Origin: DATKKK01 sp964354625
Lineage (GTDB): Archaea > Thermoproteota > Bathyarchaeia > Bathyarchaeales > Bathycorpusculaceae
Assembly (NCBI GenBank): GCA_964354625.1
Contig: CAYHAK010000013.1
Location: forward strand, 1-31,569
Direction: 5' to 3'
Length of the DNA stretch: 31,569 nt
The translations under genes were made by a program, and so were the position numbers. The notes beneath the pieces were generated by a model that did not search any database, was not told where the DNA came from, and saw nothing but the letters and a program-made list of their open reading frames with translations. This document shows positions 1 to 7,494 of the stretch, piece after piece (position 1 is the first letter of the stretch; each line of letters starts with the position of its first letter).

Positions 1-52
1 TACCAGCCTGGGGCGTTGGCGATCCTGGGTTCAAATCCCAGCGACCCCACCA
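1..52 (+). tRNA. tRNA-Pro(GGG), 3' part, cut by window edge
   Basis: Only the 3' part of the gene is inside the window. The anticodon stem pairs 3-7 with 15-19 (one G-T pair), and the seven-base loop at 8-14 carries anticodon GGG at 10-12. The T stem pairs 25-29 with 37-41 around a TTCAAAT loop. The acceptor strand CGACCCC at 42-48 is followed by discriminator A49 and an encoded CCA at 50-52. The 5' half lies off the left edge, so an intron in it cannot be excluded. The 3' end also serves as one copy of an att-like repeat (see 342-356). Confidence 0.88.
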
Positions 53-78
53 CAAACAAACCTGGGACTTTCTGGCTG

Positions 79-270
79 TTACTTGCGTTTCCTGAAGATT
101 TTTCCGCCGTCGGCGTATTCGCCTGTGACGTATTCGAATCCAGCTTCTATCAGCTTGCATGCTTTCTCTGCGTTGTCGGCTACGGCGGTATGGAAATCGT
201 CGCTTTCGAAGTTTACTAGGTGGGTATATACGAGCGTGTTCTGGATGTTTTTGTGTCCGAGCAGTTCACG
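79..270 (-). pseudogene. tyrosine recombinase (integrase) C-terminal remnant
   Basis: About 64 residues read on the minus strand and end at a TAA at 79-81. They contain ELLGHKNIQNTLVYTHL, the LGH box and catalytic-tyrosine segment at the C-terminus of archaeal XerCD/phage-type integrases, and end in a basic KIFRKRK tail. The catalytic Arg boxes and the N-terminal domain are missing. Upstream of about position 270 the frame no longer looks like an integrase. The fragment starts only 27 bases from the end of tRNA-Pro, the classic attachment site for integrative elements. It is best read as the remnant of an excised or decayed element rather than a working gene. Confidence 0.72.
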
Positions 271-341
271 CGCGCTAACTCCAACAACAAGCGAAAAGGA
301 GGAAGAGTTACGGGCGGTATCCTCGTTGCGGGCCAAATCAG

Positions 342-356
342 AATCCCCGCGACCCC
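342..356 (+). repeat. att-like degenerate copy of the tRNA-Pro 3' end
   Basis: Bases 342-356 match bases 34-48 of the tRNA-Pro T-arm/acceptor end at 14 of 15 positions (AATCCCaGCGACCCC versus AATCCCcGCGACCCC), in direct orientation. The two copies bracket the integrase scrap at 79-270. This is the arrangement expected of the attL/attR ends of an element that used the tRNA 3' end. The match is short, so chance similarity is not excluded. Confidence 0.45.
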
Positions 357-361
357 GCAAA

Positions 362-371
362 AAGCTTATAG
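362..371 (+). promoter_or_regulatory. TATA box for the NimA-like gene
   Basis: AGCTTATAGC sits about 27 bases ahead of the ATG at 395, with no clear Shine-Dalgarno motif between them. With archaeal TATA-to-start-site spacing of about 25 bases, transcription would begin at or next to the ATG, giving a leaderless message. Confidence 0.45.
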
Positions 372-394
372 CTGTTAGTGAACCAGCCAGTGCT

Positions 395-907
395 ATGATC
401 TACCATCTCAGACGCAAGGATTCGGAGATATCAGACACCAACGTTCTTAGGAGAATATTGAAGTCAACGAAACACGTGACGATTGCGCTTTGCATGAACA
501 ATGAGCCGTACCTTGTGACGCTCAGCCACGGGTACGACGAGAAACGCAACTGCATTTACTTTCACTGCTTCTCCGAAGGCAGGAAGATCGACTGCCTGAA
601 ATCGAACAACGCTGTCTGGGGCCAGGCGATGCTGGATCTTGGATATGTTGAAGGCCAGTGTAGCCACAACTACGCCACTGTCCAGTTCCAAGGCAAGGCG
701 ACCTTTCTGAAATCGCTTGAGGAAAAGCGCCAAGCTCTAGAATGCATGATACGACAACTGAATAAAGACGCTGAGACAATGGTACAGAAGCTCAAGCCTG
801 AGAGGATGGAGACAACAACAATAGGCAGAATCGACATAGACTACATTAGCGGCAAGAAGAGTGAAGGGTTGACCGTAGAGGCACTGTTCGGCGAGCGCTT
901 GTCCTGA
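395..907 (+). CDS. FMN-binding pyridoxamine 5'-phosphate oxidase-like (NimA-type) protein
   Basis: A 170-residue protein of the split-barrel flavin-binding fold. The opening MIYHLRRKDSEISD is the typical start of this group. It is followed by the strand pattern ...TIALCMNNEPYLVTLSHGYDE... and ...IYFHCFSEGRKIDCLKSN, where the FHxxxEGxK segment binds the flavin phosphate. The frame is open upstream to 83, but that region overlaps the integrase scrap on the other strand and lacks homology. ATG 395 is chosen because family homology begins there and a TATA box lies at the right distance. Members bind FMN and some reduce nitro compounds; the substrate here cannot be read from sequence. The gene appears monocistronic. 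Confidence 0.82.
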   Translation: MIYHLRRKDSEISDTNVLRRILKSTKHVTIALCMNNEPYLVTLSHGYDEKRNCIYFHCFSEGRKIDCLKSNNAVWGQAMLDLGYVEGQCSHNYATVQFQGKATFLKSLEEKRQALECMIRQLNKDAETMVQKLKPERMETTTIGRIDIDYISGKKSEGLTVEALFGERLS

Positions 908-1022
908 GCATGTCAGTACGCGCCAGCTTTCTATTCTGCCGGCGCTCGAGGCGCCCCAGATCGTTTCTTCCTGCCTTCGTCTCTGGCACAATGGAACAGC
1001 ACTAAGGTTCGATACTGTGAAA

Positions 1023-1031
1023 AGTATTTAA
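1023..1031 (+). promoter_or_regulatory. TATA box for the SCP2/aldolase pair
   Basis: AGTATTTAA precedes the ATG at 1082 by about 55 bases. This leaves a leader of about 30 bases that contains a Shine-Dalgarno-like GGTGG at 1066-1070, 11 bases before the start. Confidence 0.5.
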
Positions 1032-1081
1032 CCCTCTTCGTGCGACACAGGATTCCGAACCAAAGGTGGACGTAAACGTAA

Positions 1082-1411
1082 ATGGAAATCAAGACGCCTC
1101 AAGAGTTTTTTGACACAGCCTTGCCAGCCAAGTTTGATCCGAGCAAGGTGGCAGGTTTCGACGCCGTTTTTCAGCTGATCATAACCGGACCTAACGGCGG
1201 GGAGTGGGCGGTCACCGTGAAATACCAGAAACTGATCATCAAACGGGAAACACATCCTTCGCCCTCAGTCACAGTCACATTGTCGGACACAGACTTCGTT
1301 GACATAATAAACGGCAAGCTGTCCGGAGAAAGAGCCTTCATGACAGGAAAACTCAAGTTCAAAGGAAGCATATCGATCGCCCTGAGACTCAAAGACATAG
1401 GGCTATTGTAG
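1082..1411 (+). CDS. SCP2 sterol-carrier domain protein
   Basis: A 109-residue single-domain protein matching the SCP2 lipid-binding fold: an N-terminal helix, then strands ...FQLIITGPNGGEWAVTVKYQ... and the characteristic VTVTLSDTDFVDIINGKLSGERAFMTGKLKFKG near residues 63-95. In this family the domain binds acyl or other hydrophobic ligands in the cytosol. The usual archaeal length is about 100-130, so it is complete. ATG 1082 has GGTGG upstream. The next gene, a class II aldolase, follows after 62 bases on the same strand and may be co-transcribed. The ligand and physiological role are unknown. Confidence 0.85.
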   Translation: MEIKTPQEFFDTALPAKFDPSKVAGFDAVFQLIITGPNGGEWAVTVKYQKLIIKRETHPSPSVTVTLSDTDFVDIINGKLSGERAFMTGKLKFKGSISIALRLKDIGLL

Positions 1412-1473
1412 AAAACCCCCGCGCGCGTGAAATGATCTGGACCCTGAAGTGCTAGGAAACTGATCGTGAAAAT

Positions 1474-2106
1474 ATGAGCGAGGAAGCTGCGCTGGATCTT
1501 CGTGAAAGGCTGTGCAGAGTTGGCAGGCAGCTTTGCGAACAGGGCCTCGTAACTGGCACCGAGGGCAACGTAAGCGCCAGAATTCCAGGCACCGAGACCG
1601 TGCTGATCAAACCGTCTGGTGTCAGCATGGGACTGCTGAGGCCTGAGGATTTGATTCTCGTGAGCCTTCAGGGCAAGCAGCTTGAGGGCAGTCAGGCCAT
1701 GTCGGTTGAGACACCGATGCATACAGCGGTATACAGAGCGCGCAGCGATGTTGGCGGCGTGGTGCATTCGCATGCTCCTGTGGCCACGGCTTTCGGCATC
1801 GCCAGCATGGAGATCTTGCCCGTAGCAATTGAAACGTTCATGTCTGTCCCGAAGGGCGTGCCGATCGTGCCTTTTGAGATGCCTGGGAGCAAGAAACTTG
1901 CAGATGTGGTTCAAGAGAAGATCAGAGAGTATGACGCTGTGGTCTTGGAGAATCATGGCATTCTGACTGTGGGCAATACCGTTGAGGATGCCTGCAACCT
2001 CAACCTGATTGTGGAAGAAACTGCGCACCTTCAGTTCATGGCAACGTTGCTGGGCGGAAAAGACGCTGTCACGATGGAGAAACTGAAGAGGAAGTACAAG
2101 GTCTAG
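1474..2106 (+). CDS. class II aldolase/adducin family protein (fuculose-phosphate-aldolase-like)
   Basis: A 210-residue zinc-dependent class II aldolase. Landmarks are the phosphate-binding TEGNVSARI near residue 29 and IKPSGV near 49, the catalytic Glu in SVETPMH near 75, the zinc ligands in VHSHAP near 93, and ENHG near 156 with the conserved C-terminal helix. Relatives cleave L-fuculose-1-phosphate or ribulose phosphates, and archaeal members can join dihydroxyacetone phosphate with aldehydes. Length is normal. The exact sugar cannot be called from sequence. It lies 62 bases downstream of the SCP2-domain gene and could share its transcript. Confidence 0.82.
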   Translation: MSEEAALDLRERLCRVGRQLCEQGLVTGTEGNVSARIPGTETVLIKPSGVSMGLLRPEDLILVSLQGKQLEGSQAMSVETPMHTAVYRARSDVGGVVHSHAPVATAFGIASMEILPVAIETFMSVPKGVPIVPFEMPGSKKLADVVQEKIREYDAVVLENHGILTVGNTVEDACNLNLIVEETAHLQFMATLLGGKDAVTMEKLKRKYKV

Positions 2107-2308
2107 CGTTCCTCGGCCAGTGGCGTTCGAGAAACGCGTGTATCAGGGCGCACAATCCACTACGCTGTTTTCTGCTCAATGGACGCTACCCCTCCCCGCG
2201 CGCGCTTCATCCTATTGACGCGATTCTCAGCCAATACGAGACCTACCCCTCTAGGTTCTAGCGATGTTCACGAAACAACAGACGCTACTTCGTAGTTGTG
2301 CGGAAAAC

Positions 2309-2317
2309 GTTTAAATC
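2309..2317 (+). promoter_or_regulatory. TATA box for the CAT-anticodon tRNA
   Basis: GTTTAAATC lies about 35-40 bases before the mature tRNA 5' end at 2350, which fits an archaeal promoter with a short 5' leader. The rest of 2107-2300 holds no gene I can support. It contains a GC-alternating run at 2197-2205 and a small hairpin-forming CTAC/GTAG near 2285-2297. Confidence 0.5.
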
Positions 2318-2349
2318 AAGTCTGAAATAGCATATTACAGAACCATATG

Positions 2350-2427
2350 GGGCCCGTAGCTCAGCCAGGTTAGAGCGCCAGGCTCATAACCTGTTGGTCG
2401 CCAGTTCAAATCCGGCCGGGCCCACCA
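2350..2427 (+). tRNA. tRNA with CAT anticodon (elongator Met or Ile2)
   Basis: A full cloverleaf can be folded. Acceptor GGGCCCG (2350-2356) pairs with CGGGCCC (2417-2423), followed by A2424 and an encoded CCA. The D stem is GCTC/GAGC. The anticodon loop CTCATAA carries CAT at 2385-2387, and the T loop is TTCAAAT. It is not the initiator, since the acceptor and anticodon-stem features of initiator tRNA are absent. CAT could be read as Met or, after modification of C34, as Ile (AUA); sequence alone does not separate these. There are two mismatched pairs: the first anticodon-stem pair (C2378 with T2394) and one T-stem pair (A2403 with C2413). Confidence 0.85.
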
Positions 2428-2558
2428 TTCTCACATCCCTTCACAAGTCTAATTCCAGCTTCAGAAGCCCTATCCATTCCTTCCGTGTCGTCCTTGACGC
2501 CACCACGTTTGTCGTCTTTGCGCGCGCGAGCCACACTGGAGGGATGGATGCTTGTCTG

Positions 2559-3038
2559 CTACGTCTCGAGCTTTATGGCCAGCTCGGCTACTTTCTTGCC
2601 AAGTCTTTGGCAGGACTCCGTGGCCTTGCTGTCTGGTGTTCCGACTGCGACGGCGCCGTAGTGCTTGTTGTCTGATCGACCTTGGACTATCATGCCGTGC
2701 ACTAGCATGGCTTGCAGGATTGACAACAGCGTGGTTTCAGCTCCGGTGGCTGTATCTCCTGAGCTCGTGAAGGCCGCGCCCACCTTGCCTTCGAGCTTCC
2801 CGTGGATCTTCACTGACTTGTCAATGAACTCTTTCAGTTTGCCAGACATCAGTCCATAGTACGTGGGCGAGCCCGCTATGATTCCGTCTGCCTTCTGCAG
2901 GTCCCCGAGGCTTGCCTTGTCAACCTTCTTGACCTCAACGACTGTCCCTCCAACCTGCTTGGCGCCTTCCGCCACTGCCTGCGCCATCTTTTCAGTGTTG
3001 CCTGACAGGGAGTCGTAGATTACTAGTATTTTGACCAT
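2559..3038 (-). CDS. flavodoxin / flavodoxin-like NADH-type reductase
   Basis: A 159-residue flavodoxin fold. The FMN phosphate loop is YDSLSGNTEKMA near residues 8-19, the isoalloxazine-side loop is GSPTYYGLMSGKLKEF near 57-72, and TSSGDTATGAETT near 90-102 is the third loop. These are features of the WrbA/flavodoxin superfamily in archaea. It carries one- or two-electron equivalents in the cytosol. ATG 3036-3038 starts right at the first beta strand (MVKILVIYD), so the start is firm. It is flanked by the tRNA (opposite strand) and a long gene-poor stretch, so it is probably monocistronic. An AT-rich element on the minus strand around 3075-3095 could be its promoter. Partners are unknown. 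Confidence 0.88.
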   Translation of the reverse strand: MVKILVIYDSLSGNTEKMAQAVAEGAKQVGGTVVEVKKVDKASLGDLQKADGIIAGSPTYYGLMSGKLKEFIDKSVKIHGKLEGKVGAAFTSSGDTATGAETTLLSILQAMLVHGMIVQGRSDNKHYGAVAVGTPDSKATESCQRLGKKVAELAIKLET

Positions 3039-3146
3039 GACGGTTCACATTCACGATTCAGATGATGGGGCGTCCCATATTTTAGTTTTTATTTCCGTCG
3101 AAAAGGCACGTTTTGCATGTTGCTGGACCATAGAGGATTCCTCCAT

Positions 3147-3175
3147 AAGCGTTAAGTGTGGTTGGAAGCGTTAAG
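3147..3175 (+). repeat. 10-base direct repeat, 19-base period
   Basis: AAGCGTTAAG occurs at 3147-3156 and again at 3166-3175, nearly two helical turns apart. Such spacing is common for tandem operator half-sites, but no adjacent promoter is certain. Confidence 0.4.
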
Positions 3176-3184
3176 AGGGTTGTA

Positions 3185-3265
3185 ATGAGGGGAATGGCCG
3201 CCTACCATTGTTAGGGGGAGAAAGGAGAGATGGAGGCAAAAATCTTGCTGTACCATTCCCCTCAT
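3185..3265 (+). repeat. 13-bp perfect inverted repeat with nested helix
   Basis: ATGAGGGGAATGG (3185-3197) is the exact reverse complement of CCATTCCCCTCAT (3253-3265). Inside it, GCCT-a-CCAT (3200-3208) can pair with ATGG-AGGC (3230-3237), giving a second helix. The arrangement could be a structured RNA or a large protein-binding palindrome. No poly-T terminator follows. Confidence 0.5.
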
Positions 3266-3646
3266 ATACTTCCCATACTGCAGGGCAAGTTGCTTTTAAG
3301 CTTTTATCCCACACCTTTCTGTTGAATCCCTAAAACAATACACAGACTCAAGGTCTTGTCTCGCCACAACACCAATTTCTACCGCAAATCATCCCCAAAA
3401 CCAACGAAAACCGCGCGCGCACCGAGTTTTCACCGCCAACCACTAGCTTTCGCGCTCTCTGAGCTTTTTCGGCTCTTTTCGCTAAGCTCATGGCCTGGTC
3501 CTTGAAACAGATTTGATCCCAATCTTCTGCACTTTGGCCATGAATTTGAGCTAAACATGTCAATTGGTACGGCGGCTAGGTTCTCTGACAGGTGTAAACC
3601 CCGCAACACGGTTAGACCGAATGTTAAATCTGAGCAATAAGCACGC

Positions 3647-4729
3647 TCAGCCACGAGTCTCCAGCGTGTAAGGTCCACGGGTAAGCCTTTCTGCTCCGCG
3701 TTTACGCACGAGTTCGCTGTCTTCGATGCGTATGCCTCCGAAGCCGACGAGATATATACCGGGCTCGTTGGTAACGACGTTGCCGGCGGTGAGTTTGTCT
3801 TTGCTGGATTGGTTCAGGGTTGGTGCTTCGTGCACTTCGAGGCCAACTCCGTGGCCTAGACCGTGGACGAAATACTCGCCGTAGCCGGCTTTCTCGATAG
3901 CTTTCCGAGCGGCAGTGTCCACGTCCTTTGCTTTGGCCTTGGGCTTTATGGCCTCGTGAGCCCTATCGTGCGCCGTCTTCACTATTTCGTAGATTTTCTG
4001 CTGCTTCGCCGAAGGCTTGCCCGCGACGAAGGTTCGCGTCATGTCCGAGCAGTAGCGCTGGTACACAGCGCCTATGTCCACGACGACAAGGTCGCCGTTG
4101 CGGATTTCGCGTTCGGTGCAGCCTCCGTGCGGGAAGGCTGAGCGGACTCCTGAGGCTACGCTTGATTCGAAGGCAGTGCCCCACGAGCATTTCTTTCGCA
4201 TGGCGTACTCAATTTCCGCGGCCACCTCAATCTCCTTCACGCCGAGTCGTATGGTTTCCTGGGCAGCCTTCATGCCTATGGCTGTGAGTTCTCCGGCCTT
4301 GCGCATGAGTTCAAGCTCCTGCTCGTCCTTCACCTTGCGGATGTCTGATACGAGGTTGTTTCTGATCTTGAGGCTCGTGTTGCCTCGCAGGTTCTTCATC
4401 AACTCGCGATAGCCTTCGACGCCTAAGGCGTCTACGGCGAGCTTCTTGACGCCGCAGGCTTTGGCCTGTTTGGCCACTTTTTCCATGAGGTTTTCGCCGC
4501 GTTTGACGAGTTCAATGTTGAAGCCCTGCCCGTCAGCCTTGACGCCTTCGTAGTTTACGCTGTAGACATAGATGGTGTTTTGTCCCTTCTTCGGTATGAG
4601 TATGCAGGAGGCGCCTTCCGTGTTTGAAAGGTAAAGCATGTTTTTGCTGTTTGTGACGAGGAACCCGTCGAAGCTCCTCTGCTCAAAAGCCTTATGTTTC
4701 AGGGCGTTGACATGGTTCAGAATATTCAC
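3647..4729 (-). CDS. pepQ: M24 family Xaa-Pro aminopeptidase/dipeptidase
   Basis: A 360-residue cytosolic metallopeptidase with the creatinase-like N-terminal domain (about residues 1-120) and the pita-bread catalytic domain. The five metal ligands are visible: Asp in VVVDIGA, Asp in CSDMTRTF, His in GLGHGVGLEVHE, Glu in TNEPGIY and Glu in IRIEDSE. Family members remove the residue ahead of proline from peptides or split X-Pro dipeptides, helping recycle peptides. The start codon is GTG at 4727-4729. A TATA box on the same strand at 4759-4765 puts the transcript start within about 10 bases of it, so translation is probably leaderless. The gene stands alone. Confidence 0.9.
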   Translation of the reverse strand: MNILNHVNALKHKAFEQRSFDGFLVTNSKNMLYLSNTEGASCILIPKKGQNTIYVYSVNYEGVKADGQGFNIELVKRGENLMEKVAKQAKACGVKKLAVDALGVEGYRELMKNLRGNTSLKIRNNLVSDIRKVKDEQELELMRKAGELTAIGMKAAQETIRLGVKEIEVAAEIEYAMRKKCSWGTAFESSVASGVRSAFPHGGCTEREIRNGDLVVVDIGAVYQRYCSDMTRTFVAGKPSAKQQKIYEIVKTAHDRAHEAIKPKAKAKDVDTAARKAIEKAGYGEYFVHGLGHGVGLEVHEAPTLNQSSKDKLTAGNVVTNEPGIYLVGFGGIRIEDSELVRKRGAERLTRGPYTLETRG

Positions 4730-4756
4730 CTGTTTGTCTGAAACCTAGACTCCATA

Positions 4757-4767
4757 GGTTTAAATGC
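4757..4767 (-). promoter_or_regulatory. TATA box for the Xaa-Pro peptidase gene
   Basis: On the minus strand GCATTTAAACC is centred about 33 bases upstream of the GTG start at 4729, a near-consensus archaeal TATA element. Confidence 0.55.
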
Positions 4768-4804
4768 TTTGTGACCGCGCGGGCTTGTTCGCCTGTGTAT
4801 GGAA

Positions 4805-4815
4805 ATGTTTAATTG
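4805..4815 (+). promoter_or_regulatory. TATA box for the ABC exporter operon
   Basis: ATGTTTAATTG precedes the ATG at 4849 by about 38 bases, leaving a short leader. It is oriented away from the peptidase promoter, so 4730-4848 is a divergent promoter region. Confidence 0.45.
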
Positions 4816-4848
4816 TGGAATTTTGCATTGTGTTGTGGTTCGTGACCA

Positions 4849-5844
4849 ATGATGGAGAGCGTCATTGAGACTAGGAGTCTTGTTCGGACGTTCGGAAAGA
4901 AGGCCGAGATAGTGAAGGCTCTGGATGGGGTTTCGGTCACGATCAGGGAAGGCGAGATCTTTGGATTGCTTGGGCCCAACGGGGCGGGCAAAACGACACT
5001 GATCAAGATTTTGACGACGCTTCTTTTGCCTACTGGCGGCGAGGCCTACGTGGGTGGTTTCAACGTGGTCAAGGAGTCTGAGAAGATCAGGAGGATCATT
5101 AGCCTCGTTTCAGGCGGCGAGACGCCTGGTTATGGCATACTCACGGTGAGCGAGAACCTGTGGTTTTTCTCGCAGCTGTATGGTTTGACGACGTCTGTGG
5201 CTAAGGAGAAGATTAAGCAGCTTGAGGCGGACTTGGATTTTGAGAAGTACGCGAACACGCGTATGTCGAAGCTGTCCACGGGCTACAAGCAGCGCATGAG
5301 CCTTGCAAGGGGGCTGCTCAACGACCCGAAGATACTGTTCTTAGACGAGCCCACGCTGGGCTTGGATGTGCTTACAGCTAAGCGCTTGAGGACCTATGTG
5401 GTGGATTGGGCGAAGCGCAAGCACAAGGGCACGGTGCTGTTGACGACGCATTACATGGCGGAGGCTGATGAGATGTGTGACCGCGTGGCCATCATCAGCA
5501 ATGGCCGCATTCTTGCCTGTGACACGCCGCAAAAGCTGAAGGACGACCTGAAGGAGACGCCGATCGCGAAGATTGAAGTAGCCTCGGTTGAGGCTGATTT
5601 CGGCTTCGTCGAGAAAATGGCAGGCGTGGTAGGCTATTCAGAGACGCGCAACATCCAGACAGGTGTAACCAGCCTGAAGGTGATGGTTCAGGACATCAAA
5701 GTAGTCTTGCAGATCGAGGCAAAGCTGAACGAGCAGAAGCTGAAGATCCTGTCTGCGAACGAAGCCGAGCCCACGCTAGAGGACGTCTACGTCAGGCTCG
5801 TTGGCAAGGGTTTTGCGGAAGTCGAGGAAAAAGCTAATGCTTGA
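4849..5844 (+). CDS. ABC-2 type exporter, ATP-binding subunit (DrrA-like)
   Basis: A 331-residue ATPase. Walker A is GPNGAGKTT near residue 43, the signature is LSTGYKQRMSLARG near 143, Walker B with catalytic Glu is ILFLDEPTLGLD near 163, and the H-loop is TTHYM near 203. The extra C-terminal domain (about 240-331) and the near-end EPTLEDVYVRLVGKG are typical of DrrA/CcmA-type exporters of drugs, lipids or polysaccharides. Two ATG codons are adjacent at 4849 and 4852. The stop overlaps the start of the first permease by 8 bases, so the genes are translationally coupled. The exported substrate cannot be deduced. Confidence 0.92.
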   Translation: MMESVIETRSLVRTFGKKAEIVKALDGVSVTIREGEIFGLLGPNGAGKTTLIKILTTLLLPTGGEAYVGGFNVVKESEKIRRIISLVSGGETPGYGILTVSENLWFFSQLYGLTTSVAKEKIKQLEADLDFEKYANTRMSKLSTGYKQRMSLARGLLNDPKILFLDEPTLGLDVLTAKRLRTYVVDWAKRKHKGTVLLTTHYMAEADEMCDRVAIISNGRILACDTPQKLKDDLKETPIAKIEVASVEADFGFVEKMAGVVGYSETRNIQTGVTSLKVMVQDIKVVLQIEAKLNEQKLKILSANEAEPTLEDVYVRLVGKGFAEVEEKANA

Positions 5845-6646
5845 GCGCGTGCTTTTGGGTCTGCGCGTGGCCTACGCGAGGCTTTGGGTCAGGGTGAAGG
5901 GCAGCAACCGCGAACTCGAATGGGTCCTCGCGGAAATGCTCATCCCCATGTTGACGCTCAGCGCCTACGTGTACCTGTACAAAATGCTGAACGCGCCTCC
6001 GGAGTTTGCAGGTTTCGTCATAATCGGGGGAACCATGCTGGCCTTTTGGTCAAACGTGCTCTGGAACATGTCCGCACAGTTCTACTGGGAAAAGGAGACA
6101 GGCAATCTGGAAGTCTACTTTGTGGCGCCGATTTCGAGGATGGCGATTCTGCTGGGCATGGCCCTGGGCGGGATCGTGAACACGACGCTGAGAGCGGCCG
6201 CCGTTCTTGTACTTGGAGTTGTGGTTTTCCAGGTGCCTATCGTGATGCACGAGCCTGTTACGGCGCTACTGGTGTTCTTCCTGACCATTATTGCGCTTTA
6301 CGCGTTGGGAATGATGTTTGCCTCGCTCTTCATGCTTTACGGCCGCGAGGCGTGGCACACGGCAAACCTGCTACAGGAACCCGTCACGTTTCTATCAGGC
6401 ACCTACTTCCCAACAAGCCAACTACCTCAGATGGTTCAGCTTCTGGCCTCAATAATCCCACTAACATTCGGATTGGACGGCATACGCAAAGTCGTAATCC
6501 TAGGCCAAGGCATCGGAGACATCTGGCCCAACATCGTAGCGCTAGTAATCTTCATCCTTGTGCTTTTGCCTTTGGCCAAGTTTGCGTTGAGCTATATGGA
6601 GAATTTGGGCAAGAAAGAAGGGAGGCTGACGTTGCGGTGGCAGTAG
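5837..6646 (+). CDS. ABC-2 type exporter permease 1
   Basis: A 269-residue integral membrane protein with about six hydrophobic segments and the ABC-2 permease C-terminal half. The FLSGTYFPTSQLPQMVQLLA loop near residue 200 is the usual sequence before the last helices. The frame is open 36 bases further upstream, but ATG 5837 (MLERVLLGLRVAYAR) is chosen because it overlaps the ATPase stop (ATGCTTGA) and follows a GAGGAAAA Shine-Dalgarno-like run. It should form a heterodimer with the next gene product and be driven by the ATPase. Confidence 0.86.
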   Translation: MLERVLLGLRVAYARLWVRVKGSNRELEWVLAEMLIPMLTLSAYVYLYKMLNAPPEFAGFVIIGGTMLAFWSNVLWNMSAQFYWEKETGNLEVYFVAPISRMAILLGMALGGIVNTTLRAAAVLVLGVVVFQVPIVMHEPVTALLVFFLTIIALYALGMMFASLFMLYGREAWHTANLLQEPVTFLSGTYFPTSQLPQMVQLLASIIPLTFGLDGIRKVVILGQGIGDIWPNIVALVIFILVLLPLAKFALSYMENLGKKEGRLTLRWQ

Positions 6647-7494
6647 GCCCGATCTTGCGCACGGTCAAGCAGGCAGTCTGGCTGGGTTGGAAAGTTGAAA
6701 CCAACTGGGCTGACCCGCTCCTGTTCGCAATATACTACATGATCCGCCCAATCGCGGGCCTGTTGATAGTGGGCTTCATGTACTGGATCGGTAGCGGCGG
6801 CGTCGTAGGCGGACTTGACCCGCAGCTGTTCGCGTACATGTTCATAGGCAACAGCTTCTTCCAGTACCTGTTCCAAATCGTGAACTCGATGACGATGCTG
6901 ATTCACGAGGACCGTTCGCACTACGAGGTGCTCAAGCACATCTATCTTGCGCCTGGGTCGCTTTCGTGGTACATTGTGGGCAGGGCCTTGAACGGCGTGA
7001 TGAATGCTTCGGTGTCGCTGGTGCTGTCGCTCGCGTTCGGCGTAGCCATCTTCCAGTACGGCATGGGCATACCGATCTCGATAAACTGGCTGAGCATAGA
7101 CTGGGGGCTGCTGGGTTTGGCGCTGGCGTTGGGCATCGTGTGCTTTATGGCGATAGGCTTCATCCTGTGCGCGATTAACATTATGACGTCTAAGGTTCAG
7201 TTCATGCTTACCGAGTATGTTTCAGGAATTCTGTACCTGTTCGGTGGAGTCGTGTTCATGCCTGAGATACTGCCCGCGTGGGGTCAGGCCATCTCAAACG
7301 GGCTGCCTATAACCTACTTCCTCAGCACAATTCGATATGCTATTCTTCACCAAGCAGGCTTCGACGTTCAGACGAACCTGCTGTACCTGCTTGTCACGTT
7401 TGCTGCCACTATGATGGTAGGCGCACTCGTCTTCAAATTCGCCATGCACAAAGCACGGAAAAACGGTCTCATAGATAAAAAAGAAGAATATTAA
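6637..7494 (+). CDS. ABC-2 type exporter permease 2
   Basis: A 285-residue membrane protein, again with about six hydrophobic segments and the ABC-2 permease pattern (...SGILYLFGGVVFMPEILPAWGQAISNGLPITYFL...). The same reading frame stays open back to 5884, but the upstream part overlaps permease 1 out of frame and is Arg/His-rich nonsense. The start taken is GTG 6637, 11 bases after GGGAGG (6620-6625) and overlapping the permease 1 stop. It is not a duplicate of permease 1, since identity is low by eye, so the exporter is heteromeric. The stop overlaps the stop of the convergent MoaD-like gene. Confidence 0.83.
   Translation: MAVGPILRTVKQAVWLGWKVETNWADPLLFAIYYMIRPIAGLLIVGFMYWIGSGGVVGGLDPQLFAYMFIGNSFFQYLFQIVNSMTMLIHEDRSHYEVLKHIYLAPGSLSWYIVGRALNGVMNASVSLVLSLAFGVAIFQYGMGIPISINWLSIDWGLLGLALALGIVCFMAIGFILCAINIMTSKVQFMLTEYVSGILYLFGGVVFMPEILPAWGQAISNGLPITYFLSTIRYAILHQAGFDVQTNLLYLLVTFAATMMVGALVFKFAMHKARKNGLIDKKEEY

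Larger units (their letters stand above)
3039..3646. other. 608-base gene-poor interval
   Basis: I see no convincing protein gene here. Two short minus-strand frames (around 3348-3563 and 3430-3678) have no recognisable motifs, and one runs into the peptidase gene. The interval contains a 10-base direct repeat (3147-3175), a 13-base inverted repeat with an inner helix (3185-3265), an AT-rich CTTTTAAGCTTTTATCC at about 3293-3309 that could be a promoter, and a CG-alternating run at 3412-3420. It could hold a non-coding RNA or a decayed gene. Confidence 0.4.

Noticed and set aside
941..955. GGCGC-TCGAG-GCGCC hairpin after the NimA-like gene
   Set aside because: Short stem with no following T-run; not enough to call a terminator.
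3348..3678. Two overlapping minus-strand frames in the gene-poor interval
   Set aside because: No motif, promoter or ribosome-binding site, and one overlaps the peptidase gene end.
5884..6636. Open frame extending permease 2 far upstream
   Set aside because: It overlaps permease 1 in another frame and is Arg/His/Gly-rich without hydrophobic segments; a GTG with GGGAGG at 6637 explains the start.
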